Positions 1-11,592 are shown, counted from the stretch's first letter. The stretch is DNA of 64,000 nucleotides from Heliocidaris tuberculata (GCA_025618425.1 CM046844.1:8553565-8617564); one strand, 5' to 3'. The notes: generated by a model not told the origin, from the letters alone. Translations and numbers: made by a program.

Positions 1-190
1 AGAAATCTCCAACCATGATATTCCATTTCTTACAAATCAATTATTACTTTTTTTTTTCTCACTTTGTCTTACAAACCTGCCTTGAACTCGAATAGGTTCA
101 TGGCCTTTTGAAATAAAGAAATGATTTACCAGCTAGATATAGTTTGCAACATATTTATCATATTTATCAAACTGTTGTTGGTTTGTTCAG

Positions 191-270
191 ATGTGCGTGG
201 CTTCATGACACAGAAGGGAGTCCCAGACAGCTTTAGATCTGCCAGAATTGTCTTGAAAGACTATGTTAGC
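191..270 (+). CDS. LSG1: LSG1 exon (third from last)
   Basis: Acceptor ...ttgttcag ends at 190; donor gtaagt starts at 271. The exon enters in phase 1 (two bases, AT, complete the first codon) and ends on a codon boundary. It encodes the conserved VRGFMTQKGVPD..RSARIVLKDYVS stretch of the LSG1 C-terminal region. Confidence 0.9.
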
Positions 271-3200
271 GTAAGTCCACATACATGTAGATAATCAATT
301 TCTTTTTCATGATTCACGTTTATATGTTTATAATTATGATAATGATATGTCTGTTTATATAGCGCAGCTACTAAACAAGTATAGTTACTGTGCTTTACAA
401 AGTATCATAATATTACCCCTGCTTTAGTCAAGCTGCCATGGTAAGGCGCTAAAGCATTCAAGAAATTTCTTCCTACCAGGTACCCATTTACTTCACCTGG
501 GTGGAGAGTGGCAAATGTAGATTCATGTCTTGCAAAAAGGACATTAGGTATCTTATATCTTGTATATCAGGTGGATATGAGATGAGATAGTGATCAGCTT
601 GATCTGGTTTGCATATACAATGACCAAGGGTTCAATCCTGACTAGTGCCTTCTGGATAATCATTAAAGGGTGACTAAATTAGAGAGAAAAAGGGTGCTGT
701 TTCCATGTATTTTTGCTTTCAAATCACGAATCTGGCAATTGATTGTCAAAATTATGTCTCGTTTTGGCGAAAAAGGGGGAAAAGTAGAGGTTTTGGGACC
801 GTTCCTTAAAACTCGTGAGCTGATTGGCTAATTGACGTCACACCCCCAAGTGACGTATGAAGAGTAAGAGGCACAAGATCTGCAGGCTGCGGCAATGTAA
901 CATTGTACACACAATGCGGTATTTGACCCCTCTGTTCAACGGACAATTTATGAAAAAGGGAAATTAATCAATATAGTCTTAGGAGTGAATAATCATTATC
1001 AATATATTTTCTACAAGATCAGTGAACACTTTTGCCCCAATATACAGCTCTTGTTTTGTTTTTTTAACTTTTCTTTGAACAATGTTCTCATCCATCTGAG
1101 CTTGCCGAATGATAGTTTTGCGTTGGTCTTAAACGCGTACACAGCCGTTTTATGCGTCTGTGCAATGTACTACACATCTTTAGTACGGCAACTATGTTCC
1201 CCCTCGTACTAAGCGACTGGTGAACGCTTTTGTTTGGTTTGTTTTTACTCTCGCCTTTTTTTTTCTTCGCTTTACATGTACTGTACGGTACAAGTACTGA
1301 CTTAGATTTTTGGCTGAATTCTTCGAGTAACTTAGAGAGATGGATAGTGATCGCGAGTCCGATTTGGAGGACTTTTTTGAGCCAGATACGAACTTTGATT
1401 TATCAGATGATTTATCGATCCCGAAAGAGAAGAAGCTTAAGTGCAGTGGCAAGGGGAATTCGACCATATATGTTTGAACCCCTCACAGAAGACGCGCCAG
1501 GGCGCGATGGTGAAGGGGTCGCGGGGGAAGGGGCCGCGGGTGAAGCTGCTGCAGCTGCTGGAGAAGAAAAGTGATCACTGCAAATTGTACTCCACTCGCT
1601 TGGCCCTTGCCACTCTTCCCGCATGAGCATACCTTTGCGACCCACAATTTCCGTAGATTTTCATCTTTAGGAAAATGATGTACGTAGGCTTACATCATCT
1701 TTAGGGGTCTTGCTACAGCCCGCAACTATACACCGATTTGGCATTATTGATGAAATTGTGTCCCAAAATCAAATTTATTGTGAGGAATTAAACACACGAA
1801 AATATGCGATGCAAATGGTCGATGCGGTGAATGTCATACTTGGCACCGGGCTGGGCCTGCCGGGGCCTGTGGGCGCGCACGGTATATAGGTTGGTGGAAT
1901 ATTTTCCCTTACTTCTCGTACGTCACAGATCACGTGATCATGATGTCGCTTCGATGGGTTTTTTTAGAGGCGGGGCTTATGACTGTGTAAATCAGCAAAA
2001 ATGTACTTTTCAAATGATTATGAAATACGACTGAATGCATGAATGCATAAAAAAGTGTGTGATAGATATTTTTTGGCTCCTGATGACTCCTTCCTACGAA
2101 AAATGGGCAATTAATTTTCTATTTTAGTCACGCTTTAATGACGTTAAAAGTTGGTTACCATATCTGTTACGCTTATGCACATGTCATATATCTAGTGCAA
2201 GCCTAGCTGTTGATGTTAGGTTTTCAACAGTTTTGGGCCATGTGAATGCTAACCATAAAGAGAAGTTTGAGTTCTGGGAAAGGTGAAAAATAATTTGTGA
2301 GCTTTCTCATTCTTTCCATGTCAGTTTGGAAGAACGTCATAGTAGAAATGCCCCCATATTCGAAATATGATGAGAAATACATGTAACTGAAGTGTTCGGG
2401 CTGAATATTTATGCCTCACTTGTTTGCAGTTCTATATACCTGTTTCTGTGTGCAGTGCATGTACTTGTCAGCCAGATTGGGTCAATTTCTTATCATTTTG
2501 ATGATTTCAAAACTTTATGGTATAGACCAATTCTTATGTAGATATGATCAACCTCTTTCAATTGCTTTGAGAGAGTTTCTTTCACAATGACCAGAACTCA
2601 ACTTTTTCTTTAAGATTGATTTCTTGTTTATTTGTTACAGTCTACTGTTCATACCATCATCAGCCAGTCAGTATATGGAAGACAAAGTGTGAAGAAATCT
2701 GTTCATTAGCATTTGATTTTATGCATTTATTAAAGTTTATCCTGATTTATCGGAATGGGTATTTATCGTGAATGTCTGTCAGCTGTTTCAGTCTTGAAAA
2801 TATAGGAAATACTAGAACACCAATCAGCTATCAAAATGTGTGTTTGAACTTTGTATTACTTTCAATATAAATTTCACTAATACCCAGACATTTTCTATGT
2901 TTTTTATCATTTCCCAGGGCAAGGTTTTATACCGCATTCCTCCTCCTGGATTGAGCCCTGAAGAGTTTGGTTCCCTTCACTATCCAACGTCAGAGGTCGG
3001 GGAGGTCAAAGCTGGGTCACGACCCTTGAAGTCTGCCAACAAGCCTATGATCACTGAAGGAGGACAGACCGTAAGATTCTCTTGATATTCCAAATACAAA
3101 TTTTCTGTCTAGTTTTCTTGTTTATCCACTGTTTTATGTAAAATATAGAAAAGGAATACATGTATGAGAGATATGGGGTAACCCCAAGGCTCATGGCTGC

Positions 3201-5226
3201 CATTAAGTTTTAAAAATTTACCATTGATGTTTTAATGGACAAGTTTTTGATTGTAGTCTGTACCTCTGCCATTTTTCATATTGATAGAATTTTATTCCAT
3301 GACATCAAACTTCATAGTTAATGAATTTCAAGAATGAAGACAAGTTTTTCATTCATTTTCATTGTAAGAAAAAGATATTTTAATCGTGGTAGTTTAGTCC
3401 ACCCTGCCCCTGAATGTTTAAGCAGACTATAGTTCTTTACCGGTAGCCAGGTTTACCTGCTATTCACTTATTTAAATAAATTACATGTACATCAACACAA
3501 ATATTCCTGTGGTTCCCTTGTTGATCTCTATGCAAATTCTATTTACTTTGCATGTTTATTCTTATTTTTATCTTCATTCAGTTCTTCTTTATTTGCATTA
3601 AAAAAAAATATATATATATATATCCCTTTCAAGACAATTGACCACATTTTGTGGTTTTACTTTATATCTTTTGATTCAGAGCTTTAAAAAATATATCATA
3701 TGCACGAGTAGAAAGAACAAAATTTTCTGCACACACTCTATCCTTTTTTGTCGCATGACCATATTGCGTTTGATGCCAGGAATTTTTTAAAAGAGAATAA
3801 GCTATGAAATCCTTAAATTGGCAACACATTGAGAGGTTCAGAATCATTGGTTTTTATCAAAATTGGCAATTTTTTTCAACTTTTCGATAAAGTTTGTGAT
3901 CATGTATATTGTTTTCAAAGACATTACACCTTATTTAAACCATGTAGCACTAAAAGAAAAATATTATTGTTGCCAATTTGAAGAACAAAATGTGATCAAT
4001 TTAGCCCTTAAATAATCCCTGTCCTGAAAGGGATATAGAGCAAGGAACGCTGCTCTGACACGTGCTCCCGGGTTTATTTCATCAAAGATATAGGGTTAGT
4101 GTTAAAGGGGGTACCCAATGCTGAAACAATGTTAGTTCATTTAAAAGATCATGATTTTATTGCAGAAAATCATCTGCCTTAAGTTTTTTAAAAATTCGCG
4201 TTGCCAGAAAAATCCCCGAAATATGGTAAGACTTCAGGATATTTCGGCACCTCAGCTGTGTCCCAATTTCAGCTAGGTAACCACAATGACGTCAAAGTGG
4301 TTACCCAGGTTCGCGTATTGCAGATGTGTTGCGCGCTAGACTGTACAAAATGCATTACACCTTGCGCGCATTTTGCTATAATTGCGCGACAAGGTAACCA
4401 CTTTGACGTCATTGTGGTTACCTAGCTGAAATTGGGACACAGCTGAGGGGCCAAAATATCCTGAAATCTTACCATATTTCGGGGATTTTCTGGCAACACG
4501 AATTTAAAAAAAAATTTAAGCAGATGATTTTCTTCTAATAAAATCATGATCTTTTAAATGAACTAACATTGTTTCAGCATTGGGTACCCCCTTTAAGCTT
4601 GCAATAGACTTTTAGGTAAGGTTTAAGGGTTAGGGTTAGGGTTAGTGATTGGTTGAGGGTGGAAGTTTAGAATTTGGTCAGTATACAAAGTCACCAGAGC
4701 ATGTGTCATATACTGTAAAACCAGAAATGTTTTTTGTGCATGAAACTTTCACGAATTTTGCGAGTGGTCGAGATTCGCGAAAGTTTCATGCCGCTAAATA
4801 ATCAAATCGCAATTGAAACAACCTAAAATTATTGCATTTCGCGAAAGTTTCTTGCTGCATAATTGGCTGTCATTAACAATTCGCGAAAGTTTTATGTCGC
4901 AGAAGTTTCTGGCTTTACAGTAACCAGAGCAATTTCTCTCTTTGTCATCAACATTTTTTTATGTTGTACATCTTTCCCATACTAACTACCACTTTTTTTC
5001 ATTCCTCCTGCAGGTCAAGAAATCGGCAGCCAAGAAAGTGGATGAGAGTTTCTTTGCCAAACCCAGCGTTGCACATACCAAGGCATTACCACCTAGGATG
5101 GGTGTGGTAGGGGGGCAGGCTGGGGGCGTGGCTGGGGTCGGATTCATGGGCAAACCTTGGAAGAAGCAGAAGAGAGGCAAGAAGGAGAAGCTAAGGAAGG
5201 TTTATGGTCATCTAGATGAGAAATAG
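191..5226 (+). CDS. LSG1: LSG1, large-subunit GTPase 1, C-terminal three exons (partial)
   Basis: Partial gene; upstream exons lie before the window. Coding exons are 191-270, 2918-3070 and 5014-5226, with GT-AG introns and a TAG stop at 5224-5226. Joined, they give about 148 residues: a DVRGFMTQKG...SARIVLKDYVS segment, then GKVLYRIPPPG, then a basic tail with GKPWKKQKRGKKEKLRKVYGHLDEK-like content. This matches what I know of the C-terminus of eukaryotic LSG1/Lsg1p: the RGFM...RSAR.ILKDYV block, the KLLY..PPPG block, and the GKPWKKH..KKEK.RR.Y.HLD tail. LSG1 is a circularly permuted cytoplasmic GTPase that helps release the export adaptor NMD3 from pre-60S particles. Its G motifs lie upstream and are not visible. 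The exon joins keep the frame (phase 1 entry at 191, then phase 0 and 0). Introns are full of mobile elements. Identification is firm; the exact 3'UTR is not. Confidence 0.93.
338..620 (+). repeat. SINE- or LINE-3'-end-like dispersed repeat in LSG1 intron
   Basis: Begins near a 'tatagcgcagctac' motif, contains 'taaggcgctaaagc', and has a 'caggtacccatttacttcac' then 'ctgggtggagagtggcaaat' block. I recognise this block as a common dispersed repeat in marine invertebrate genomes. A related 'ggcgctatataaat' end occurs at about 52320 after a LINE. No Pol III boxes were confirmed, so SINE versus LINE tail is undecided. Confidence 0.5.
663..2138. mobile_element. TTAA-flanked DNA transposon, about 1.48 kb, with decayed coding remnant
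   Basis: Terminal inverted repeats: left TTAAAGGGTGACTAAATTAG at 663, right the reverse complement of TTAAAGCGTGACTAAAATAG ending at 2138. TTAA lies at both outer edges. TTAA duplications with a purine-purine-G terminus fit the Kolobok superfamily; piggyBac uses TTAA with a CCY start. The interior is more GC-rich than its surroundings and carries a CRE-like TGACGTCA at 834-841 and an acidic ORF remnant (see next entry). Confidence 0.65.
1340..1574 (+). pseudogene. Acidic ORF remnant inside the 663-2138 element
   Basis: ATG at 1340 opens an acidic 45-codon frame (MDSDRESDLEDFFEPDTNFD...) that stops at 1477. One frame over, an overlapping stretch reads ARGIRPYMFEPLTEDAPG and ends in a Glu/Ala-rich run with a stop at 1572-1574. 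Together they look like one protein start broken by a frameshift or joined by a small intron. The PYMFEP motif resembles N-terminal motifs I associate with repeat-borne proteins, but I cannot name the family. The position inside terminal repeats argues for transposon origin rather than a host gene. Confidence 0.4.
2255..2613. mobile_element. TTAA-type MITE, copy 1 (about 0.36 kb)
   Basis: Left end TAAAGAGAAGTTTGAGTTCTGG and right end, reversed, TAAAGAAAAAGTTGAGTTCTGG form terminal inverted repeats. TTAA is intact at the right edge and decayed (ATAA) at the left. A second copy of the same family, with TTAA at both ends, is at 31483-31873. Non-coding. Confidence 0.65.
2918..3070 (+). CDS. LSG1: LSG1 exon (penultimate)
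   Basis: Acceptor tttcccag ends at 2917; donor gtaaga starts at 3071. Exactly 51 codons, phase 0 at both ends. It encodes GKVLYRIPPPGLSPEEF followed by a variable linker. The IPPPG block corresponds to the conserved PPPG block of LSG1. Confidence 0.92.
4102..4596. mobile_element. Foldback TTAA element (near-perfect palindrome)
   Basis: The two arms, about 4102-4306 and 4394-4596, are almost exact reverse complements. Both start TTAAAGGGGGTACCCAATG at the outside, and both carry GGTAACCAC..TGACGTCA..GTGGTTACC near the centre. The loop is about 87 bp and has several CGCGC motifs. It sits in the LSG1 intron 0.4 kb before the last exon. It would form a very long hairpin in the pre-mRNA. Confidence 0.75.
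4620..4648 (+). repeat. Short interstitial telomere-like repeat
   Basis: Three to four degenerate and exact TTAGGG units lie directly beside the foldback element; a further 'tagggttag' lies just left of it at 4091. Confidence 0.5.
4711..4922. mobile_element. TA-flanked MITE with internal TTCGCGAAA repeats
   Basis: Terminal inverted repeats TACTGTAAAACCAGAAA (left) and TTTCTGGCTTTACAGTA (right) with TA at both edges, which suggests Tc1/mariner-type targeting. It contains three copies of 'attCGCGAAAGTTT' separated by about 55-75 bp. Non-coding, in the last LSG1 intron, 90 bp before the final exon. Confidence 0.7.
5014..5226 (+). CDS. LSG1: LSG1 last coding exon
   Basis: Acceptor ctcctgcag ends at 5013. 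Seventy codons and a TAG stop. It contains a lysine-rich start, an FFAK segment, a glycine-rich spacer (VVGGQAGGVAGVG) and the diagnostic basic tail GKPWKKQKRGKKEK ending HLDEK. The glycine spacer is likely disordered. Confidence 0.93.
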   Translation, partial: VKKSAAKKVDESFFAKPSVAHTKALPPRMGVVGGQAGGVAGVGFMGKPWKKQKRGKKEKLRKVYGHLDEK

Positions 5227-6767
5227 TACTCAAGTTCATAATGATCTTCTAAAGATGGACTCCAAAGGAATATGAAATCATGGACATTGCCTGGAAATTC
5301 AGTGAAGTTGAGTTTCTCTTTATATTCTCAAAAGAATTACATCAATTTTTGCCTAATAATGTCGAATGTGACGTTACAGAGATTTTAATTTCATCGTGAA
5401 AATATTTTGTAAGGTAAAATTTATTAGTTGTTTCAGGGAGTTACATTTCCCAGGTTGTATTGTACATTTCAAACCATGCCACCCATAAAACATAATACTT
5501 GTATTAGATGCTTTATCAACACTTTTATCTGTATTTATAATGCAACTTGGTTAACTAATCTTGCTAAAATTTTTAGAGAGAAGTTTTTAAGTTTATGTTA
5601 ATTCATTATATTTCCATTAATCCCTCAAAACAGGGAGACAAATGTTTTTGCTAAGGCCCCCTTTAACCCATGATCTTGGGGTAATAAATGAAAATTTAGT
5701 AAAGGTAAAGATCTTTCTCTTGGAAATAAATGAACTTTGAGGGATATTAAGGGAAACAAAAAATTTCCTCATAATGTACAAACACAGCTTTGCATATGAG
5801 AAATTGTGATATTATCATACTTATGTATTTTTTTTTTTCTCTTCATAATCCTTTTCATCATATTGGCCATAACAGAGAAAGCTCAGATAGTATGAACATG
5901 TAATAATTTGAATAGGCCAAAATCACAAAATTGGTTATTTACAAATTTACAGCATAAAGTATCAACGATGAAAAGGAAAGGCTGGGGAAAGTTATAAAAC
6001 TTCAAATTACAAATACCAAGTCAAATTATGTGTGTGATTTGATACATGAGGCAGATCGGTTAAGAGTAGGCATTTTGTCCATCCATGACATGGAATGCTT
6101 TATGGATTATGATTTTAGTAGGTGACCATGGCAACTTCTATCAAATTTCTATCAAATTTCAACTCCTTCAGTGATGCCCTTCACAATGAACCATAAAATA
6201 GGTCTCTTCAATTAAATACTTATTTTCTACAGGCCTTCAAACTTTCGAATTGGTCAAATGTCAGTCTGTGACTAACCGATCAGGCTCACATGCACAAATG
6301 TGATATGTCCCAAAGTATGGTGTTCTATCTTCACCCTGGCATGCATAGAATGAAAATGAAAATGAAAATAATAACTGGTCATAGATATGCTATCAATCCA
6401 TGAGTACAATATCATGTGAGGAACTTTATGAATAAAAGTATTGAAATAATTTGATCGAAATGTGGTTGCTTAACGGTTTTTACTATGTGTAAAGTGTCAG
6501 TGGAAAAAGGCTATTGTACTTTTCTGTTATCACAATTCAGACAAAAATGTTCATTCCTTCAATGACTTCACAAAAATCAAATTTTTCATATTTGTATGTA
6601 TCTATATTTGTCATGCCATGCTATAAAGATGTGATACGTCGGTACCGTTGATCTTTGTTGACTTATCAGAAAAGGGCTATTGTACATTACTGTACTGTAT
6701 CACAATTTAGACAAAAATCTTTAGGCCTTCACTGATTCAAGTGAAAAAATACAAAGATTTACATTTA
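5227..6767. other. LSG1 3'UTR and downstream intergenic DNA
   Basis: No ORF of interest. AATAAA motifs at 5683 and about 5724 could serve as LSG1 polyadenylation signals, but none is clearly followed by a GT-rich element. The rest is plain AT-rich sequence. Confidence 0.5.
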
Positions 6768-7235
6768 CATTTACATACGTGCCCCTCCCTTGCTTCATAG
6801 ACGCAGGCTATATTACAGTGGAAAACACTGTCCCTCGGATAGGATGTTAACTGAGACCCTGTGTAGAGGACAGTCACCACCTTTGCACGTTAAGAACCCA
6901 CTGCACTGTTCAAATAAGAGTAGGGGAAGACGATAAAAACTACTTTCGAAAAATAAACTCAAGGGCAATTTCAAAGGCCTATTGTACTGCTCATAGAAAT
7001 CAGGTTCGGATTACGTAATATGCCGTTGTAATGTTCGCACATTTCTAAAGGTGATAGACAGGGCTATTGAAATTGCCTTCAGTTGATTTTTCGAAAGTAG
7101 ATTTTATCGTGTTGGGGAAACCCCGGTGTAGTGGTGCACCTGCACATCCCATTTAGTTATATCGGGAGGAGAGACCTAAGGGTTACAGTGATTCAGTTTG
7201 CTTTTCCCCTCCCAGGCACAGGTGACGCCAAATAC

Positions 7236-7236
<1 letters not shown>
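6768..7236 (+). repeat. LINE-tail/SINE-like repeat ending in (AAT)n, split by a MITE
   Basis: Motifs 'ggataggatgttaactgaga', 'gcacgttaagaacccactgc', 'ggaaaccccggtgtagtg' and 'tcgggaggagagacctaag' run in order up to an (AAT)n tail at 7237. The order is interrupted only by the 6930-7110 element; without it 'agtagggga' joins 'aaccccggtg'. I recognise it as a common marine invertebrate repeat with a microsatellite tail. Confidence 0.55.
6930..7110. mobile_element. 181-bp MITE, copy 1
   Basis: Terminal inverted repeats start ACGATAAAAACTACTTTCGA and end in the reverse complement (TCGAAAGTAGATTTTATCGT). It is inserted in another repeat, with T(A/T)GGGGAA-like sequence on both sides as a possible 8-bp target duplication (hAT-like length). 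A copy in inverse orientation is at 63692-63883. Confidence 0.7.
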
Positions 7237-7281
<45 letters not shown>

Positions 7282-7285
7282 TAAT
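7237..7285 (+). repeat. (AAT)n microsatellite
   Basis: About 15 AAT/ATA units forming the tail of the preceding repeat. Confidence 0.9.
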
Positions 7286-8479
7286 AGATTCGTATGTGTC
7301 TGTTTTTGTTGTGTCATGCTAGAAAGATGTGAGACATATGCACCATTAATCTTTGTTGACTGCAAATTAAGCGTGTCAGGTAATCATTGTGGGTTGTTCA
7401 GTTGGCAAAGATATTTTGGTGAATTGTTGAGTTTTGCCTTCCACCAGCATGGTAGAGACATTACAACACATTATATAAACACAAAGAAAGTTTTGCACAT
7501 TAAGTTTTTAACAGTAGTTGCTGGTTAGATTTGTTCCATTGATTTCACTTTCTCATTATCTTTAGTTTTCCTTCTTCTCATCTTCTTGTACCTTTTGTTA
7601 TATCCGAGTACTGCATGAATACAATTTATCACCTTTCATTGAGTATTTTATAGATGCTGAAAGACATCTGAATTGGTTAACCATAACATGTACTGCCCCG
7701 AAGTAAGAATTATTGAACTATTGATTCTATGTTTTCTGGGGGTTCTTTTTTAAAGCAAACCATAGATGAAAATAATGAATGGTTTCTGTGACACTCTTTA
7801 TAGGAAAGTGGAAAGTACATGTATAAATTTAAATGGAGAGGAGAGAGAGAGTTAGGTACAGGAATAGAGAAAGAGAAAAGAGGGAAACGGGGTAACTAGG
7901 AGAGAGAGAGACTCACAGATAGGCAAAGGGAGACAGAGTGAGAGAGAGAGAGAGAGCAAGAGAAAGATATAATGTGTGTGGGTGTCAGAGAGAGAATGGG
8001 ATGAGAAAAAAAAACAGAGGGGAGAGACGATGAAAGAGAGAGAAGGGGTGAGGGATGCAAGAAGGAAACCGTACTTGATTGATGTGCTACTAAATCAGGG
8101 TAGATGGTTTATAAATTGACAAGTGCATTAAAAATAAATTGCTTTTAAAGATCGGACCATGGTAGATTCTAGTGGAGAGTCACGCTGGAGCTTCTCATAA
8201 AATGTAGAACATCACGCCCTATGATCAGACTGTACTTCTGTATCCTCTAACTACTTTATATCAGCAGTGATACTGGTCAGCTCAAATGAAACCACCAGGC
8301 GGAAGCATTATGGTATATAGACCTGTTCACAAATATATTCAAGTCTTATGCATAGGCCCTACTTTTTAAAACAAAGGTTGTTCTTGACAACCTGAAAGCT
8401 TGTCAGAGGCTTGTCAGACATAGCAACAAGTAATGTATGCAAACTGGATTCCAAGTACTAGTATTGTAGTTCATTCATT
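7286..8479. other. Gene-free stretch with GA-rich tract
   Basis: No convincing coding region. About 7835-8050 is purine rich with (GA)n runs. The remainder is unremarkable. Confidence 0.5.
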
Positions 8480-8774
8480 AATAACAGGTTAATCCGGGGG
8501 GACAGGGGACATGTCCCCCCCCCCCCCACGATTTTAGAGATAGGCCAATGCCCCCCCCCCCACACACACACACACACACAAACACAAAATGTGATAACGT
8601 TTGTTGTTGGTTTTGTTTTGTTTTGTTTTTTGTTTTTTTGGCTTGCTTGTCGGATAATTTTGGTGGAAAACTAAACTAGACCCCAAAAATATGATAACCT
8701 TTTTTTTTTTTTTTTTTGCTTGTCACAGAATTTTGGAGGAAAACTAGACCCCCAAAATGTGATAACCTTTTTTT

Positions 8775-8810
<36 letters not shown>

Positions 8811-8905
8811 GTTTTTTGTTTCGGACAGGTACAAAAGTTAAATCATGTGGTGACCCCCCCCCCCCCCCCCCCCCGTATTTTAAATTGGATTTGCGCCACT
8901 GCCTC
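8480..8905. repeat. Poly-C / (CA)n / poly-T composite repeat with tandem 75-90 bp units
   Basis: C-runs at about 8513-8527, 8552-8561 and 8855-8874, with (CA)n and (TG)n between. A unit reading roughly 'tgataacc-T(n)-gcttgtc..aattttggaggaaaactagaccccaaaa' is repeated about three times. Related C-rich sequence with 'gcttgcttgtcagag' is at 62620-62760 and, in reverse, at 41455-41700. Confidence 0.6.
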
Positions 8906-10389
8906 GTTACTAGGTCCCCAGGAAAGAAATATCCATAAATTTGAATAAATGTGTGAACAGGTCCGTAGACAAGATGTTCTACCCATATGTGTTCATCACG
9001 ACCTAGGTGTATGAAATGGGTTCCTGGCAATGCTAGGGTAATGATATTTGCAGGGCCCTCAGAAAGAAGAGGTTCCCTGGGTAAAGAATACAATTTTTAT
9101 TATAATTGTCGGATTTTTTTTTTTCTCTCTCTCTCTCTCTCTTCAACTGGATAGGGAGATGGGCATTGTTTTCTAAAAATAAACATTGTAAGCTTTCCAA
9201 TTATACATAACTTTTAGTTTTTACCATAGAACCCACTGAAATATATGTATCATATTATATATAGCGAGCAATCAATAACATCTGTTCAGAGTAAGTGCCC
9301 TTTCCCCATTTTGTTCAGTTCTGAATTTGCGAGTTGTCGGTGGTTTTGAGCCGGCAGGTTACAAATGCGAAGAATTAATAAACAGTTAGATCTCATGTTA
9401 TTTGACAGAATATGAATAGAAAGCAGCTTTGAAATGTTTTGAACGTATACATAGAGAAAAGATTAATAGGTACATGTATATACTACAAACACAAAGTGTA
9501 CAAAAAGTGCAATATGAAGTATTTGTCAGTATGCAGATGGTTTCTTCTTATACACCTATACATTGATGGATGAGGGACTATATCTTCTTGTCAGCTAGAA
9601 AATAGCATGTGCATTAATTTAAGCTATTAATGAAATTGGATGAAACAATCGTTTGGATGAAATATTACAAGCAATTATCATATAAGGAGTCTATGGGAAA
9701 GGCGACGTCTACAATATCTAAAGGGAAATGAAATGAAATGAAATTACAGTCCGGCCCTACCATATACATCTCATCGAAATCTTCCGAATAACGAAAAAAA
9801 AGAAAATAGGAATTATGTACATTTCGCCTTTTCATGAGCGTTTCGTATTTATTGTGAGCAAGGGAGAATGATAGTTAATCATACAGAAACAGAGAGAGGG
9901 GAAGGGAGAAGGGAGGAGAGATATACCAGAGCAAAAAGAGAACTCGCAATATATAAATTATGAATTATTCTCTACGTTGAAGCGAATGGAAGCACTCTTT
10001 TAATAGCACTGCTGCTGCTATTCGGCCAATAATTATCTATTGTTCCTGACAGAAACGGTGCCCTTGAACGATCCACTATTACACGCTATACTACAGTCTT
10101 TCATACATCTTTCATAAATGTACATGTAATTAATACATGCACTGGATATATATGATAAGGTATTACTAATCAAGTTGGAGGACAAATGCGATACCAGAAA
10201 AATAAAGCACTCGTTAATGAATAGTTTGACTTTCGTTTATAATGTATACTCGTCTCATCAATTGAGCTGATAAGAAGTGACCATGTACTAGATAAAATAT
10301 TGATCATAAAAACTTCAACAATCGTCATAGCAACAATATTGATTAATTACGTACACCATGTACATCGCAAGTAATGGTCAATTTTTGTT
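8906..10389. other. Gene-free AT-rich stretch
   Basis: No ORF or RNA recognised. There is a (CT)n run at about 9124-9142 and a GA-rich run at about 9891-9920. Confidence 0.45.
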
Positions 10390-10440
10390 GCACTGATGAT
10401 AACAGAGAGATGTTATATCCGAGTATCAGTATCGTGCATA

Positions 10441-10512
<72 letters not shown>

Positions 10513-11541
10513 TTTCCCTTTTTATTCTTTTCCGTCTACCTCTCCCCTTCTTTTAAAAACAAATCTTGATAACCAGTGAATGTACATAGAACATGTAGAA
10601 ATTTCAGTTTCTGAAGATGATCAGAATGGTCGAAAACTAGAACTCACCATGCATCTAATCGGAGTTTTTCTTCAAGGCCCAATTTCATGTTAAAAGAATT
10701 AATTTTCATTTTTAAAAAAGAAAGAAAAATAGATTGGTAGACGCTAAGAATGATTCAAAGACTGTTATGCACAATAATAATTAGACAACAAGGTGAAAGG
10801 AAAGTGAAACGTAAGGGAAGAGGAAAGAAGTTATATCGAAAGCGATGTGTACAGTTTAGTTATTGTACTGGGTATCTTTTGAATGATGTACGTACCAATA
10901 ACATCATCAGAGAAGGAGAAAGAGAAGAAGAGTGAGTGAGAGAGAAAGAGGGAGGGAGACGATGTGAGAAAGAGAGGTTGAAGTTTTTAATTTTTCTTAT
11001 TCTCTGTTGCTGTTATTGTTTGTTGTTGTTGTTGTTTTTTGTCTATTCATAATATAAAATTCATGTGTTTGATATATACTGTAAAATGCTTATGTGCGCG
11101 GACCTGCGGAATAATAGTCACCAGGCTGAGGCCCCCCGTAGTTAAATAAAATCAAACAAAAAACACACACATAAACATAAAGAGAGTGAGATACATATAG
11201 TAGAGGTTCATGATATAATGTATATTAAGAGCTTACTGTGGTAAGGGCAAGGCTCAACAGTGCTTACATTTAAACAATCAATTCATGAAGAGAAAGGTTA
11301 TTTTTTATCAGAGATTGGTTCACCGATTGCGAACGCGGGAGAGATGACAAGAAGAATGGACAATGTAGAGAAAAGAAATTTCTCCCTCGGGGGTATAGCC
11401 CATAGCTTAATTTGCAATTGATCAAAAGGAAGGGCCAGTGGGATCATAACTACAGCAGCTATGGTAACGATTGTGTGACATAAAGACTCAAAACAATAAG
11501 AATTGTCGTCAGGGACGGATCCAGGATTTTCAAAAGAGGGG
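10390..11541 (+). repeat. Tandem duplication, copy 1 (1152 bp)
   Basis: The sequence from 'gcactgatgataacagagag' to 'ggattttcaaaagagggg' is repeated immediately downstream from 11542. Apart from a long (CT)n tract (10442-10510), a few substitutions and a small indel at about 10890-10915, the copies are nearly identical. 'GCAC' is present at both breakpoints, suggesting a microhomology-mediated origin. The small ORFs inside (for example at 10750) look fortuitous, being shifted or disrupted between copies. Confidence 0.85.
10605..10650 (+). ncRNA. Hammerhead-like motif (degenerate)
   Basis: CTGAAGA at 10611-10617 is followed by a GATC..GGTC stem (10619-10631) and GAAA at 10632-10635. The flanks CAGTTT and AGAACTC could pair as stem I. 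Stem III is not convincing (AACU). It is probably the remnant of a Penelope-type terminal repeat. The copy 2 version is split by the 11756 element inside the stem II loop. Confidence 0.35.
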
Positions 11542-11592
11542 GCACTGATGATAACAGAGAGATGTTATATCCGAGTATCAGTACCGTGCATA

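Noticed and set aside
985..2034. Several overlapping ORFs of 60-114 codons on both strands
   Set aside because: They lie inside a TIR element, overlap each other and show no domain; only the acidic/PYMFEP remnant was kept, as a pseudogene.
7183..7365. Poly-isoleucine/leucine ORFs (also 16784-17021, 24661-24958, 51173-51436)
   Set aside because: Translations of (AAT)n/(ATT)n microsatellites.
8671..9093. 140-codon ORF on the - strand
   Set aside because: Much of it translates poly-G/poly-C, (TG)n and poly-T runs (GGGGGGG, THTHTH, KKKKK); not a gene.
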